Origin: Algoriphagus resistens
GTDB lineage: Bacteria; Bacteroidota; Bacteroidia; Cytophagales; Cyclobacteriaceae
Assembly: GCF_001442615.1 (NCBI RefSeq)
Contig: NZ_LMXN01000008.1
Span: forward strand, 124,001-188,000
DNA length: 64,000 nt
Direction of reading: 5' to 3'
Below the pieces are notes generated by a model, which saw nothing but the letters and a program-made list of their open reading frames with translations, had not been told where the DNA came from and did not search any database. Below are positions 17,793-26,933 of the stretch, piece after piece. How positions within the stretch are numbered: position 1 is the stretch's first letter; the number at the start of each line of letters is the position of its first letter. The translations under genes and the position numbers were made by a program.

Positions 17793-20700
17793 TTAAAAGT
17801 TAACTGTAAGTCCTGCCGAAATAGCCTTTAGCATAGGATAGTTATATCCATCACCGCTTGTGCCTCCACTCAGATCCCGGTCAGATCCATAGATACTGGT
17901 CACATCCGTATCTTTGGTCCATTTATACAAGGAAGACCAAGTCCAGAGATTTTCGGCAGAAAGGTAAATCTTCACGTCGTTGGCACGGATTTTTTTTGTC
18001 AGGTGCTGAGGCAAAGTGTATCCCACCTGTATGTTTCGCAGACGGATATAAGCAACATTTTGCATGTATCGATCATTGGGCATTCGGAGCGCTCTTCCGG
18101 TTCCCTGGGCGATGTAGCCCACCAATCTGGGCAGGTAAGCGTCGAAATTCCCAAGTTCTTCCCTGAACATATTGTCTTCATGCCAGCTAGGATATTGGTT
18201 GTATGGACGGTTGTATTGCCCCCAGAACCGGGATTCTCCCGAAGGATACCAGTCCTGCTTCAACACACCCTGGAAGAAAGCCCCTATAAAGAATCCGTTC
18301 CAATCGGCATTTAGATTAATACCATAGGTATAGCGTGGTTCTGAGTTCCCGATGATTGATTTATCCCCAGAATCCCCTACCCGATCCGAACCGTGATAGA
18401 TGACATCATCGCCATCCAGATTTTTGAATTTCAGATCACCCACATAGTTCTTCCTGGTATTGGTATTCGGGATATTTGACTGAGAAGGGGAATTGAGGAT
18501 TTCCTCTTCAGAGCGGAACAGTCCTTCCACCTGATATCCCCAGATTTCCCCGACCCTTTGGCCCTCATAGTAATCACTCAGGTTCTTGTCAGGATTGTTG
18601 TATTTGGTGATATAGGCTTTGTAATCGGACATGGTCAGTCTGACATTATAGTTGAACGGCTTCTCTGCCAACATAAAATCGTCATTCCAGGTAACTGTAG
18701 CTTCCCAGCCTGTGGTCTCGAGGTCTGCGTAGTTGCCTTTTGGCACGGTAGTTCCGTAGATCGCCGGCAAAGATGGTCCAACTGTAAACATGTCCGTGGT
18801 CCAACGTCGGTACCAATCAGCTGTAAATTGAAGTTTATTATTTACACTGGCAAAGTCCAACCCGATGTCTGCAGTAGTAGAGGTTTCCCAGGTAAGTCCC
18901 TGAGGGACTACACCAGGCATACTCGTGGCTTGTGGCCGCTGCCCATTGATAATTCTGCCCATTTGAGTAATGGAGAAATTCTCGGTGAAGGAGTAGGGGT
19001 CGATGTTTCCATTACCCAACGAACCATAGGATGCGCGGACTTTCAAGCTGGTCAAAACACTGGGTTTCACTTTCCAGAACTGCTCCTCCGATACCGCCCA
19101 GCCCACCGAACCTGACGGGAAGAATGCCCACTGTTGGTCTGTCGGGAATTTGGAAGAACCATCATAACGCCCGTTAACCTCAACCAAATAACGGCCCAGG
19201 TAATCATAATTCACACGGAAAAAAGATCCTGCAATCGCCCATTTTTCGTAACCTCCATTGGTAACGATACTTTGTCCCAAGGCAAGATTGAGGTCATCAG
19301 CGTCCGGGAATACGATTCCGTTTCTCCTGGTGGTCAGGTTGTCATACACTGATGTCTCGTAATTGAACCCCAGCAACAGCCCCAGATTATGGGCGTCTTT
19401 AAAGGTATTCAGGTAATTGGCATACAAGTTTGTGGCGTAATACTGAGTAGTATTTCTCCGATCCTGGAGATCGTTTGTATTGGTACCGGTATAACCTGTC
19501 ACTCCTTCATATCTGCTGTAGGGAACCTGCACCCGCTTCTGAAAGTAACTATTGTCATTGGACTGAAAAGTAAAATTCCCGTTCAGGGTCAGCTTTTTAT
19601 CAAATAACTCAGCCTTTGCGGCAAATCGGTTTTTCAGGAAGCGTTGCACCTGGTCCACGGCATTTCTTCCTATGTAATAGTCCCCCACTGTATAGGCCGC
19701 AGGAAATGACAAGGAGCCGTCAGGGTTCAACAAAGGAGCAAGCGGGTGCCCTTCATCGGCCATGTTTCGCCATATCCCGCTGCCTTCGCCCACGTTCAAA
19801 GGCTGATGATAAGACATTCGGGAGAAATCAGTGTTATTTTCCACCTGTAACCAAGGGGTCACCTGAATAGTCCCTTTGGCACGGAGGTTATACATCGAGT
19901 AGTTATCTGTATTGTAACGGAACAACCCATCCTGACCATTGTACCGACCACTTACATAGTAGGATGCTTTATTGTCTCCACCGGTCAAAGCCAGGTTATG
20001 GTCCTGTGCGAAAAAGTTGTCCTTGTACAATTCCCTATACCAGTCAGTACTGTAGTAGTATTGGTATTCCCCGGTAGACGGATCAACTTCTACCCTAGGT
20101 AGGGAGGGGTCCTCCCATCTTCTCTTGATCTCCTCCAGGTAAGCAGGAGAGAATGGCAAGGTTTTGTTGATTGCCGTAGGCGTATTTCCGTTGTCATTCC
20201 AGTTAGACCAGGCATCGCTGAATCCCTTCGCCCAAGGGTAAGATTCTGTAATATTGTCAGGAATTGTAGTCGGCGATTTAGCCGAAAAGTTAGAAGAATA
20301 GGTAACTGAGATCTTCCCTTCCGTAGCCGCTTTGGTGGTAATCAGTACCACTCCAAATGCTGCTCTGGCGCCATAAATGGAAGCGGATGCGGCATCTTTC
20401 AGGACAGTAACACTGGCTATATCATTTGGGTTGAGCATTTTGGGATCACCCTCCACCCCGTCTATCAATACCAAGGCACTTCCCTGCTGGCCAATGGAAG
20501 TAGTTCCACGGACGTTGAAGGAAGGGGATTGGGTAGGTTTCCCATCCAGCATTCTGATGTTCAGGTTAGGGATAGCACCTACCAGACCCTGGGCAATATT
20601 GGAAATAGGCCTGTTTTCAAAAACTTCAGAATCCACCTGGTCCACAGCTCCGGTAAGGTTGGCCTTCTTCTGCTGACCATATCCTACCACCACCACTTCA

Positions 20701-21335
20701 TCCAGACTGTTTTCGCTCTGGGCCAAAGTGATGTCAATCACTGCGGTGGAACCCACTGTTACTTCTTGCCTGTCAAAACCGATAAAGGAAAACAGCAATA
20801 CCTGCCCCGGTGAGGCATCCAGCGAATAGGCTCCGTCCAAGTCTGTCACAGTACCCGTGGCAGTACCTTTCACCAACACAGAGACCCCGGGCATAGGCTC
20901 TCCGAATTCATCCCTTACCACACCGGAAATTTTTTCAAAGCGAAGTTCCTTGGTTATTAGCTCATTGTTCTTATTCTTTTGGGTAATAACGCTGATCGCG
21001 TTGTTCACCTGCTTAAACCGTAAATTGGTTTGCAAAGCAACATTGTATAAATGCTGCTCTACCGTACTTCCGGACTGGAGGTATTCAATTTCTCCCGCGG
21101 ATTTTAATGCCTTTTCTGTGTAGAAAAACCTGAAGTCAGAATTTTTCTCAATTGCTTTAAAAAACTGAAGCAATGACTTTGGCTGTCCATCCAGAACTAC
21201 AAACACTTCATCTATTCCCTTGATCTGGCCATTAGAAGGGCTTGCGAAGAGAGGGCTTACAGTGAGGCACAGAATTGCAATTCCCCTGGCCAATAGTTTG
21301 ATAGACATTGCTATAAACGGTAATATTTTTTGCAT
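17793..21335 (-). CDS. SusC/RagA TonB-linked transporter with N-terminal STN domain
   Basis: About 1180 residues. The start is the ATG at 21335 (MQKILPFIAMSIKLLARG); the longer frame begins with a TTG inside a hairpin. After the signal peptide comes a secretin/TonB N-terminal (STN) domain (VVLDGQPKSLLQFFKAIEKNSDFRFFY), which in this class contacts the FecR anti-sigma factor. A carboxypeptidase-regulatory-like domain (ISGVVRDEFGEPMPGVSVLVKG), the SusC plug (VVVVGYGQQKKANLTGAV) and the beta-barrel ending in GLTVNF follow. It lies directly downstream of fecR/sigma and upstream of susD. This is a classic trans-envelope signalling transporter. Confidence 0.96.
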   Translation of the reverse strand: MQKILPFIAMSIKLLARGIAILCLTVSPLFASPSNGQIKGIDEVFVVLDGQPKSLLQFFKAIEKNSDFRFFYTEKALKSAGEIEYLQSGSTVEQHLYNVALQTNLRFKQVNNAISVITQKNKNNELITKELRFEKISGVVRDEFGEPMPGVSVLVKGTATGTVTDLDGAYSLDASPGQVLLFSFIGFDRQEVTVGSTAVIDITLAQSENSLDEVVVVGYGQQKKANLTGAVDQVDSEVFENRPISNIAQGLVGAIPNLNIRMLDGKPTQSPSFNVRGTTSIGQQGSALVLIDGVEGDPKMLNPNDIASVTVLKDAASASIYGARAAFGVVLITTKAATEGKISVTYSSNFSAKSPTTIPDNITESYPWAKGFSDAWSNWNDNGNTPTAINKTLPFSPAYLEEIKRRWEDPSLPRVEVDPSTGEYQYYYSTDWYRELYKDNFFAQDHNLALTGGDNKASYYVSGRYNGQDGLFRYNTDNYSMYNLRAKGTIQVTPWLQVENNTDFSRMSYHQPLNVGEGSGIWRNMADEGHPLAPLLNPDGSLSFPAAYTVGDYYIGRNAVDQVQRFLKNRFAAKAELFDKKLTLNGNFTFQSNDNSYFQKRVQVPYSRYEGVTGYTGTNTNDLQDRRNTTQYYATNLYANYLNTFKDAHNLGLLLGFNYETSVYDNLTTRRNGIVFPDADDLNLALGQSIVTNGGYEKWAIAGSFFRVNYDYLGRYLVEVNGRYDGSSKFPTDQQWAFFPSGSVGWAVSEEQFWKVKPSVLTSLKVRASYGSLGNGNIDPYSFTENFSITQMGRIINGQRPQATSMPGVVPQGLTWETSTTADIGLDFASVNNKLQFTADWYRRWTTDMFTVGPSLPAIYGTTVPKGNYADLETTGWEATVTWNDDFMLAEKPFNYNVRLTMSDYKAYITKYNNPDKNLSDYYEGQRVGEIWGYQVEGLFRSEEEILNSPSQSNIPNTNTRKNYVGDLKFKNLDGDDVIYHGSDRVGDSGDKSIIGNSEPRYTYGINLNADWNGFFIGAFFQGVLKQDWYPSGESRFWGQYNRPYNQYPSWHEDNMFREELGNFDAYLPRLVGYIAQGTGRALRMPNDRYMQNVAYIRLRNIQVGYTLPQHLTKKIRANDVKIYLSAENLWTWSSLYKWTKDTDVTSIYGSDRDLSGGTSGDGYNYPMLKAISAGLTVNF

Positions 21336-21365
21336 AATTTTGAATTGAAAGTTTGAAACATAGTT

Positions 21366-21405
21366 TCCCCTGATTTCAGACTGCAATACTGATAGCTTCA
21401 GGGGA
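21366..21405. promoter_or_regulatory. Hairpin in the 5' leader of the STN-SusC gene
   Basis: TCCCCTGA (21366-21373) pairs with TCAGGGGA (21398-21405). The structure lies 31-70 nt upstream of the susC ATG at 21335, in its transcript leader. A second small dyad (ACGTA/TACGT, 21431-21447) is nearby. They could be a fecR terminator/attenuator or a translational element; no T-run follows. Confidence 0.45.
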
Positions 21406-21482
21406 GCATAATTTGTTTTGAATTCGCAGGGACGTATTGGTAGTACGTTCCTGTTTTTTGCGCTTTCTTTACACCATAGGCA

Positions 21483-22496
21483 CTAGTTAAAATTTAGAGT
21501 TATAACCTGATCATCCATTACAAATTCAAATTTCAGCGTCCTGCTCATTACGTTCAACACATTTCTGAGCGACTCCTGATTATCAAAAACCCCTGAGGCC
21601 TTTAAAGCCTTGGGATGTCCGTTTACGGTAATGGCCACGCCATACCAGCGCTCCAGAATTTCCACCATTTCGTCCAGGGAAGCTTCATCAAATTTCAGTA
21701 TGCCTTCGATCCACAGGATCCTTTCCGCCGCACTTACCTGATATTTTTCCATCTGTGGAGAATCCGGAGAAAGCAATGACTCCTCTCCCGGATTCAGTTC
21801 TAAATAGGCATCTTTACCATGCTGGTTTAGTTTTACCTTTCCGGTGAGCAGGGTTACCGCTACCTGCTGGTCTTCATTAAATGTGGAAATATTGAATGAG
21901 GTGCCTAACGCAGTGGTAATAATGCCATTGGCCTCCACTTCAAAGGGATGCCCAGGATCTTTGGCTACTTCAAAGTATGCCTCCCCGTCAAGCTTAATAG
22001 TTCTGTCAGACTTAAAGTTTTCAGGATAAGTGATGCTGCTTTGTGAATTCAGATACACTACGGACCCATCTTCAAGCAGTACTTTGGTTTTTTGGCCTTT
22101 GGGATTGGTATTGGTAACAAAAACATCCTGAACTCCCAGAGTGTCATTTTGTTCTTTTTCCTGTCGGCTTTGGAGGAAAAAGACAGAGGTCAGTCCAAGA
22201 ACCAAAAACACAACTGCTACCTTGAGCCAAGTAAGCCTGTAAATTTTTCTGATTTTTGGCTCTTTTGGCAGGAAAGGGGTGGAATAGCCGTCCTTCTTGC
22301 TGTTGATTTTTTCCCAAAGTTCATTGTTTTCAACTGCATGATCCGCCTCTTTGATCTTACTCGACCAAAATCGAATTATTTCTGCAGACAGCACATCTTC
22401 TGCCTCCTGACTTTCCAGGAATTCCAAAAAATCCTTTGCCTGTTCCCGGGAGAGTTTTCCTTCATAAAACTCCCTGCGTATCTTATTAAAATCCAT
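21483..22496 (-). CDS. FecR family anti-sigma factor
   Basis: The 337-residue inner-membrane regulator has an N-terminal cytoplasmic anti-sigma region (MDFNKIRREFYEGKLSREQAKDFLEFLES), one membrane helix (WLKVAVVFLVLGLTSVFFL, about residues 89-107), a periplasmic FecR domain (TKVLLEDGSVVYLNSQSSITYPENF, DGEAYFEVAKDPGHPFEV, GTSFNIS) and a C-terminal DUF4974/STN-like end (DEMVEILERWYGVAITV). It keeps the upstream sigma factor inactive until the STN domain of the downstream SusC signals substrate. It lies 107 nt after the sigma gene. Confidence 0.95.
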   Translation of the reverse strand: MDFNKIRREFYEGKLSREQAKDFLEFLESQEAEDVLSAEIIRFWSSKIKEADHAVENNELWEKINSKKDGYSTPFLPKEPKIRKIYRLTWLKVAVVFLVLGLTSVFFLQSRQEKEQNDTLGVQDVFVTNTNPKGQKTKVLLEDGSVVYLNSQSSITYPENFKSDRTIKLDGEAYFEVAKDPGHPFEVEANGIITTALGTSFNISTFNEDQQVAVTLLTGKVKLNQHGKDAYLELNPGEESLLSPDSPQMEKYQVSAAERILWIEGILKFDEASLDEMVEILERWYGVAITVNGHPKALKASGVFDNQESLRNVLNVMSRTLKFEFVMDDQVITLNFN

Positions 22497-22603
22497 ACTT
22501 GGCCAATTACAAAACTATATAGCCTCGGAATGAAAAATCTACTCACTTGAAATGCGAAAAAATTTTGAAAATAATTGTTAAGCATCTAGATAATTTTTAA
22601 CAA

Positions 22604-23221
22604 TCACTTAACAATGGAATGAAAGATCGCACTGACTGCAATAAACAAAATACTTACCGATACTATTTCCAGCTGTGAAAGTCTTTTCTTAACCCATTTA
22701 GTAGCCCGGAATACCTGATTTTCCACTGTGCGCTGTGAAACATCCAATTTCCCGGCTATCTCTTCAAAGGATCTATTCTCCAGATGTCTCATTTTAAAAA
22801 CCTGCTTTTGAGCCGGCGGCAGTTTTTCGATGATTTCCATAGAAATACTATAGAGTTCAGAATAAATCATGTCATCATCGGGAGTATGGGCAGACACCGG
22901 ATCCATCTGCGGAATCTGGTACTGTTGGAAAGCAAAAAAACGGGCCTCCTTTCTGTTTTTCTTAATGACCAGAGATCTTATGATGGCAATTATATAGGCA
23001 TTGATAGAAAGTTCAGGATCAAGCTTTGCCTTGTATTTCCAGATTTTCAAAAAAACTTCCTGTACTATTTCTTCGGCCTCCTCATGATTCAGCCCCATTT
23101 TTCTGGAGACATTGTAAATCTTTTTGAAAAATAGCCGAAACAGCTCCTCAAAGGATGATTCATCTCCCTGGGAAAGTTTTTTTACGAGGAGTTGTAAAGA
23201 AAGTGGGTCTGATTTTTCCAA
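22604..23221 (-). CDS. ECF RNA polymerase sigma factor, Bacteroides sigma-70 family
   Basis: This 205-residue ECF factor has sigma region 2 (DESSFEELFRLFFKKIYNVSRKMGLNHEEAEEIVQEVFLKIW) and region 4 (EKLPPAQKQVFKMRHLENRSFEEIAGKLDVSQRTVENQVFRATKWVKKRL). The C-terminal hydrophobic tail (EIVSVSILFIAVSAIFHSI) is a common feature of FecR-linked Bacteroidota factors. It is followed by fecR, susC and susD and presumably activates that operon. Confidence 0.95.
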   Translation of the reverse strand: MEKSDPLSLQLLVKKLSQGDESSFEELFRLFFKKIYNVSRKMGLNHEEAEEIVQEVFLKIWKYKAKLDPELSINAYIIAIIRSLVIKKNRKEARFFAFQQYQIPQMDPVSAHTPDDDMIYSELYSISMEIIEKLPPAQKQVFKMRHLENRSFEEIAGKLDVSQRTVENQVFRATKWVKKRLSQLEIVSVSILFIAVSAIFHSIVK

Positions 23222-23802
23222 GGTTACAGGTATTATAACAGCTCAAAGTAAATTGTTTCGAATCCCTCTTCAAAGCTGCCAATCGATCTGTAATAAAATG
23301 ATAATATGAAATTAAAGTAAACTTCCCTGGAAAAAATTTGGATTTTATCTTAGAAATATCGGGTAAAAAAATCCCGTCTCATGTATTGCCCCTCCCACTC
23401 ATCCTAATCACAAAAATATCAATGTAAGTTTGATGTCAGCTAGTTTGGAATGGTAGATGGGCCATTGATATTCCAGTTTCTGGAGATCAGGGTTGCAAAA
23501 ATCTGCAGTAGAGTCAGTCCGGCTTCTTCGGGATAGGTATTTTGGGCAGCCAGGAATTGAACCCATGGTAAAAGGGAAAAAAACATCTTTCCTGCCTACA
23601 GATTCTGTGAGAACGGAGCTCGGTACAGGAGGCTGTAAGGGAATCTTGCTTATGGCCAATTGCCCACCGTTCTTGAGGAATTGAGTAACAATGTTGAAAT
23701 ATAATCAGCGCAATACCGTGACATGATCGGCATGCTTATTTCCCTTAGTATTAAGAAAACAAACAGGAGACGTTCAAGGCATCAAATCTTAATAGAATCA
23801 GG
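23222..23802. other. Gene-poor region between the sigma factor and PAS kinase genes
   Basis: Overlapping short frames exist around 23408-23684, but none looks like a recognised protein. The segment GGGTTCAATTCCTGGC on the minus strand near 23550 resembles a tRNA T-arm, without a surrounding cloverleaf. The region may hold a degraded insertion. The sigma factor promoter must lie near 23222-23330. Confidence 0.35.
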
Positions 23803-24906
23803 TTAAAAACCGGGAAATAAAAGGGTAAAAGTAGTACCCTGACCAGGTTTACTCAGCACGGATATGCTTCCTTGATGGTTTTCTACAATTCTTTTGCAAA
23901 GTGCCAGCCCAATCCCGGTTCCATTGAAGCTGGTGGTCAATCTTTTGAAAGGCTCAAAAACTTGGTCAGCATAGGCCTGGTCAAAACCCATTCCATTATC
24001 AGCAACTATAATGGAGTGTATCACCCCCTGCCCATCAAGAGATTTTGAAATGGAAGAAATTTTGATCTGGGGTCGGGCGAGATTGAATTTGACTGCATTG
24101 CTGATCAAGTTACTGAAGAGCTGATGAATCTGGACAGGAACAGCTTTGATCACCGGCAAATCCGACACTTCAATTATGACATTTTTTTCGGCAAACAATA
24201 CATCAAATCCTGACAATACATCTGCTACTACGGTATTCAAATCCACTTCATAAAATTCTGTTCTTTCATATGAAAGTCTTGAATAATTAAGTACACCTTT
24301 TATCAATTGCACCATCTTTTCTGCGCTGGCATCTATTTTCCCCAAGTAGAATTCGAGGCTTTCCCGATCATCAATTTCGCTTTTGGCAAGATCTATAAAT
24401 GCCCTGATTTTACGGATAGGCTCCTGCAGATCATGCGAAGTCACATAGGCAAATTCCTCCAGCTGTTTATTTTGCATTTCTATGCTTTTGGCATCCCGGT
24501 CTTTTTGTTCTTCGGCGAGTTTTCGCTCCGTGAGATCACGTGTCACTTTCGTAAACCCGATCACCTGGCCAAGTTCATCATGCAAGGCAGTGATTACGAT
24601 ATATCCCCAAAAGGCACTGCCATCTTTGCGCAGCCGAAACCCCTCGTGACTAGCCCTTCCATTATTCCTGGCCTCAGTGATCAGCTTGAAGGGCAAGCCA
24701 TCCTGCTGGTCCTGGGGTAGATAGAATACACTGAAGTTTTTGCCCAATATCTCATCCTCTCTATAACCTTTGATTTTTTCAGCCCCCTTATTCCAGTTCA
24801 GTATATTTCCTTCGGTGTTCAATAAGATTATCGCATAGTCCTCTACCTGTTCAATCATTCGCTGGAATCGAATTTCATTATGGATAGCATCGGTATTGTC
24901 TTTCAT
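23803..24906 (-). CDS. PAS domain sensor histidine kinase
   Basis: This 367-residue kinase has no membrane segment. A PAS/PAC domain occupies about residues 15-130 (DYAIILLNTEGNILNWNKGAEKIKGY, GSAFWGYIVITALHDELGQVIGF), then HisKA with the phospho-acceptor in TSHDLQEPIRKI, and HATPase (QLFSNLISNAVKFN, DNGMGFDQ, GTGIGLALCKRI). It is cytoplasmic and similar to light- or redox-sensing bacteriophytochrome-type output kinases. The gene originally overlapped the upstream response regulator at ATGA; an MKSS element now separates the two while recreating an ATGA overlap at each side. Confidence 0.93.
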   Translation of the reverse strand: MKDNTDAIHNEIRFQRMIEQVEDYAIILLNTEGNILNWNKGAEKIKGYREDEILGKNFSVFYLPQDQQDGLPFKLITEARNNGRASHEGFRLRKDGSAFWGYIVITALHDELGQVIGFTKVTRDLTERKLAEEQKDRDAKSIEMQNKQLEEFAYVTSHDLQEPIRKIRAFIDLAKSEIDDRESLEFYLGKIDASAEKMVQLIKGVLNYSRLSYERTEFYEVDLNTVVADVLSGFDVLFAEKNVIIEVSDLPVIKAVPVQIHQLFSNLISNAVKFNLARPQIKISSISKSLDGQGVIHSIIVADNGMGFDQAYADQVFEPFKRLTTSFNGTGIGLALCKRIVENHQGSISVLSKPGQGTTFTLLFPGF

Positions 24907-24998
24907 GTGATTATAATTTGTGTTTTAAAGGCCACATGGAATCTCGCATGGTGAATAATCATCTCAGTGTGTGACGTTTTCGTCATGCTCGATTTCAT
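24903..24998 (-). CDS. MKSS element C leader ORF (31 aa), coupled at both ends
   Basis: The ORF begins in an ATGA overlap with the response regulator stop, reads MKSSMTKTSHTEMIIHHARF and 11 further residues, and ends in TGA overlapping the kinase ATG. It shares most residues with the ORFs of copies A and D. A ribosome could pass through all three cistrons. Confidence 0.4.
   Translation of the reverse strand: MKSSMTKTSHTEMIIHHARFHVAFKTQIIIT
24907..24998 (-). mobile_element. MKSS element copy C (92 bp), at the response regulator/PAS kinase junction
   Basis: The unit runs from ATGAAA at 24998-24993 to the kinase start ATGAAA at 24906-24901. It has a perfect hairpin TGACG-AAAA-CGTCA. The upstream response regulator stop (TGA, 24997-24995) overlaps the element's ATG. 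Excision with one ATGAAA would regenerate a direct ATGA stop/start overlap between the two genes. Confidence 0.87.
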
Positions 24999-25435
24999 GG
25001 TGTTGGTGAATTCAGGACAAAAGGCAGCTCAATTCCGGAAATTAATTTAGAAATAGTGTCTGTCAAGGTTTGTACTTTATGAACTTTGGTAAAGAAATGG
25101 GAGGCTCCTAACTTCTGACATTCTTCTATGTCTCCATGATAGGATGAAGTGGAAAAGATAACAATAGGTACATTTTCGAATCCCGGGATCTGGCGAATAC
25201 GGGTAAGGCATTGTTTCCCCGACAGCAGTGGCATATTCAGATCCAAAAAGATGTACTGGGGTTTATGGGTTGAAGTTGCCAGCAAATCCAGGCCTTTACG
25301 GCCATCGGAGGCTGAGAGGTAGTGGATAGGAAATGGAACTTTTTTCAATGCTATATTAAAAAACATCCTGTCATCGGGGTCATCATCAATCAAAAGAAAG
25401 TTAATTTCGGATAGTTTGGTATAGATAGGCTTCAA
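24995..25435 (-). CDS. Single-domain response regulator
   Basis: This 146-residue receiver has no output domain: acidic pocket LLIDDDPDDRMFF, phospho-Asp in YIFLDLNMPLLSGKQCL, Thr/Ser in IVIFSTSS, and conserved Lys in HFFTKVHK. It resembles the Rcp1-type regulators paired with PAS/phytochrome kinases, and it is followed by such a kinase. Output probably goes through protein interaction or a phosphorelay. Confidence 0.93.
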   Translation of the reverse strand: MKPIYTKLSEINFLLIDDDPDDRMFFNIALKKVPFPIHYLSASDGRKGLDLLATSTHKPQYIFLDLNMPLLSGKQCLTRIRQIPGFENVPIVIFSTSSYHGDIEECQKLGASHFFTKVHKVQTLTDTISKLISGIELPFVLNSPTP

Positions 25436-25800
25436 TTTTGGAAACGTTTATGGGTCGGCTAGGAGCTAAAGTTAATTGTTGTGGCCAATTAATGAAAGTA
25501 GGAGAACCGAGGACATAACCCAAGCTTTAATAAAGAATTTAGTCCGTTTCTCCCGCCCAATATTACAATGCCAGGGGCAGGATACGAAAATATTGATTTG
25601 AATAAAATTCCGTTTGTATAACCCAAACGCTACCGCAGTGGCTATTAACTGTCAGCTATGTGATCGGGATCATAAATCCCGATCAGTTCCTCAGCCCCAT
25701 CTACTTCAATAGTTATTTATAAAAGAGAGAAAAAAAATAAATTATATGGTAGCCCTATTATATTTTGTATATGTAATTTCGGGTTAACTGTCAATAAACT
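25436..25800. other. Divergent intergenic region upstream of pirin and the response regulator
   Basis: The region must carry promoters for both flanking genes. Apart from the strong hairpin at 25661-25685, no gene or repeat was seen. The stretch just before pirin is very AT-rich. Confidence 0.4.
25661..25685. promoter_or_regulatory. Perfect 10-bp hairpin upstream of pirin
   Basis: TGATCGGGAT (25661-25670), a 5-nt loop CATAA, then ATCCCGATCA (25676-25685). There is no T-run on either side, so it is less like a terminator than an operator or a structured leader. It lies 116 nt before the pirin start. Confidence 0.55.
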
Positions 25801-26709
25801 ATGCTTGATATCGTAATAGAATCCCGGCAGGCGGTAATAAGTCCTGGATTTTCCGTAAAACGCATTCTTCCATTCCAGTTAAGGAGAATGGTAGGCCCCT
25901 TTATTTTTATGGATCATGGCGGTCCGGTCAGTGTTCCCGCCACCACCAATCTGGATGTGTTGCCCCATCCCCATATTGGACTGTCCACTGTGAGTTACCT
26001 TCTTGAAGGTAATGTAACCCATAGGGATAGTCTTGGCGTGGAGCAAGTGATCAAGCCAGGAGAGGTGAACTGGATGACCGCAGGAAAAGGAATAGCTCAT
26101 AGCGAGCGTTTTGAAGATCCCGCAGTACTGGCTGCCGGAGGACTGGAAATGATCCAAACCTGGGTTGCCCTTCCTGAAAAAGATGAGGAAACAGACCCTA
26201 CATTTAAAAATTATACTGCGGAAGAATTGCCTGTTTTTACCGACAATGGGGTTTGGATGCGCCTGATAGCCGGAGATGCGTATGGGTTGACCAGTCATGT
26301 CAGGACAAGCTCCCCTTTGTTTTACCTGCACGTAGTACTACAAGAAGGTGCCCGGTTTGGGCTTCCCACGGGTCATAGCGAAAGAGGTGCCTACATTGTA
26401 AAAGGAAGTGTGGAAGTGAGTGGGGTCACTTATACAGCGGGTAAACTGTTGGTATTTACCAAAGGAGTCGATCCCCTGATTATTGCAAAGGAAAACACTA
26501 CGTTGATGATGTTGGGAGGAGAACACCTTGGGAACCGATATATTTGGTGGAACTTCGTATCCAGCAGAAAAGAACGCATTGAGCAGGCCAAGGAAGACTG
26601 GAAGCAGGGAAGAATTCTTTTACCTCCTACGGATAATAAAGAATTTGTTCCCCTGCCTGAAGATAGGTCAAAGCCTGCCGGAGGGCCACCACCTAGTGCG
26701 CTATCCTAA
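25801..26709 (+). CDS. Pirin family protein
   Basis: This 302-residue bicupin has the metal-binding pirin N-domain signature: PFIFMDHGGP, HPHIGLSTVSYLLEGNVTHRDS and KGIAHSERF, containing the His/His/His/Glu ligands. The C-terminal cupin (GAYIVKGSVEVSG) closes with the usual EHLGNRYIWWNFVSS motif. Bacterial pirins have been described as quercetinase-like dioxygenases or redox sensors; no substrate is indicated here. It is cytoplasmic and monocistronic, with a hairpin right after the stop. Confidence 0.95.
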   Translation: MLDIVIESRQAVISPGFSVKRILPFQLRRMVGPFIFMDHGGPVSVPATTNLDVLPHPHIGLSTVSYLLEGNVTHRDSLGVEQVIKPGEVNWMTAGKGIAHSERFEDPAVLAAGGLEMIQTWVALPEKDEETDPTFKNYTAEELPVFTDNGVWMRLIAGDAYGLTSHVRTSSPLFYLHVVLQEGARFGLPTGHSERGAYIVKGSVEVSGVTYTAGKLLVFTKGVDPLIIAKENTTLMMLGGEHLGNRYIWWNFVSSRKERIEQAKEDWKQGRILLPPTDNKEFVPLPEDRSKPAGGPPPSALS

Positions 26710-26715
26710 TATTCT

Positions 26716-26736
26716 GTTTGCTTCGATAAAGCAAAC
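26716..26736 (+). terminator. Hairpin directly after pirin
   Basis: GTTTGCTT (26716-26723), loop CGATA, AAGCAAAC (26729-26736), 7 nt after the pirin stop. It lacks a T-run, so it is at best a weak intrinsic terminator. Confidence 0.5.
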
Positions 26737-26933
26737 GCATATCTAGCTCCCTTTGGCACCTATCTTATATTGGACTCCATGATTCCTCCAAAAATCTGGT
26801 CTGAAAGATCAAGATAGCCCGGAGATACACATAGGCCATCCCCCCTATTGGGTTGTTCATACTTTTTTATATGTTTGCAGATTAGCACCCCATATGAACC
26901 ATCACCCCATCCCCGAATAATCTCTAGTACCGC

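Noticed and set aside
18558..19115. 185-codon plus-strand frame inside the STN-SusC gene
   Set aside because: Antisense shadow of a clearly real SusC gene; no domain or plausible composition.
23540..23565. tRNA T-arm-like sequence (GGGTTCAATTCCTGGC on the minus strand)
   Set aside because: No acceptor stem, anticodon arm or D-arm could be found around it; chance or a tiny remnant.
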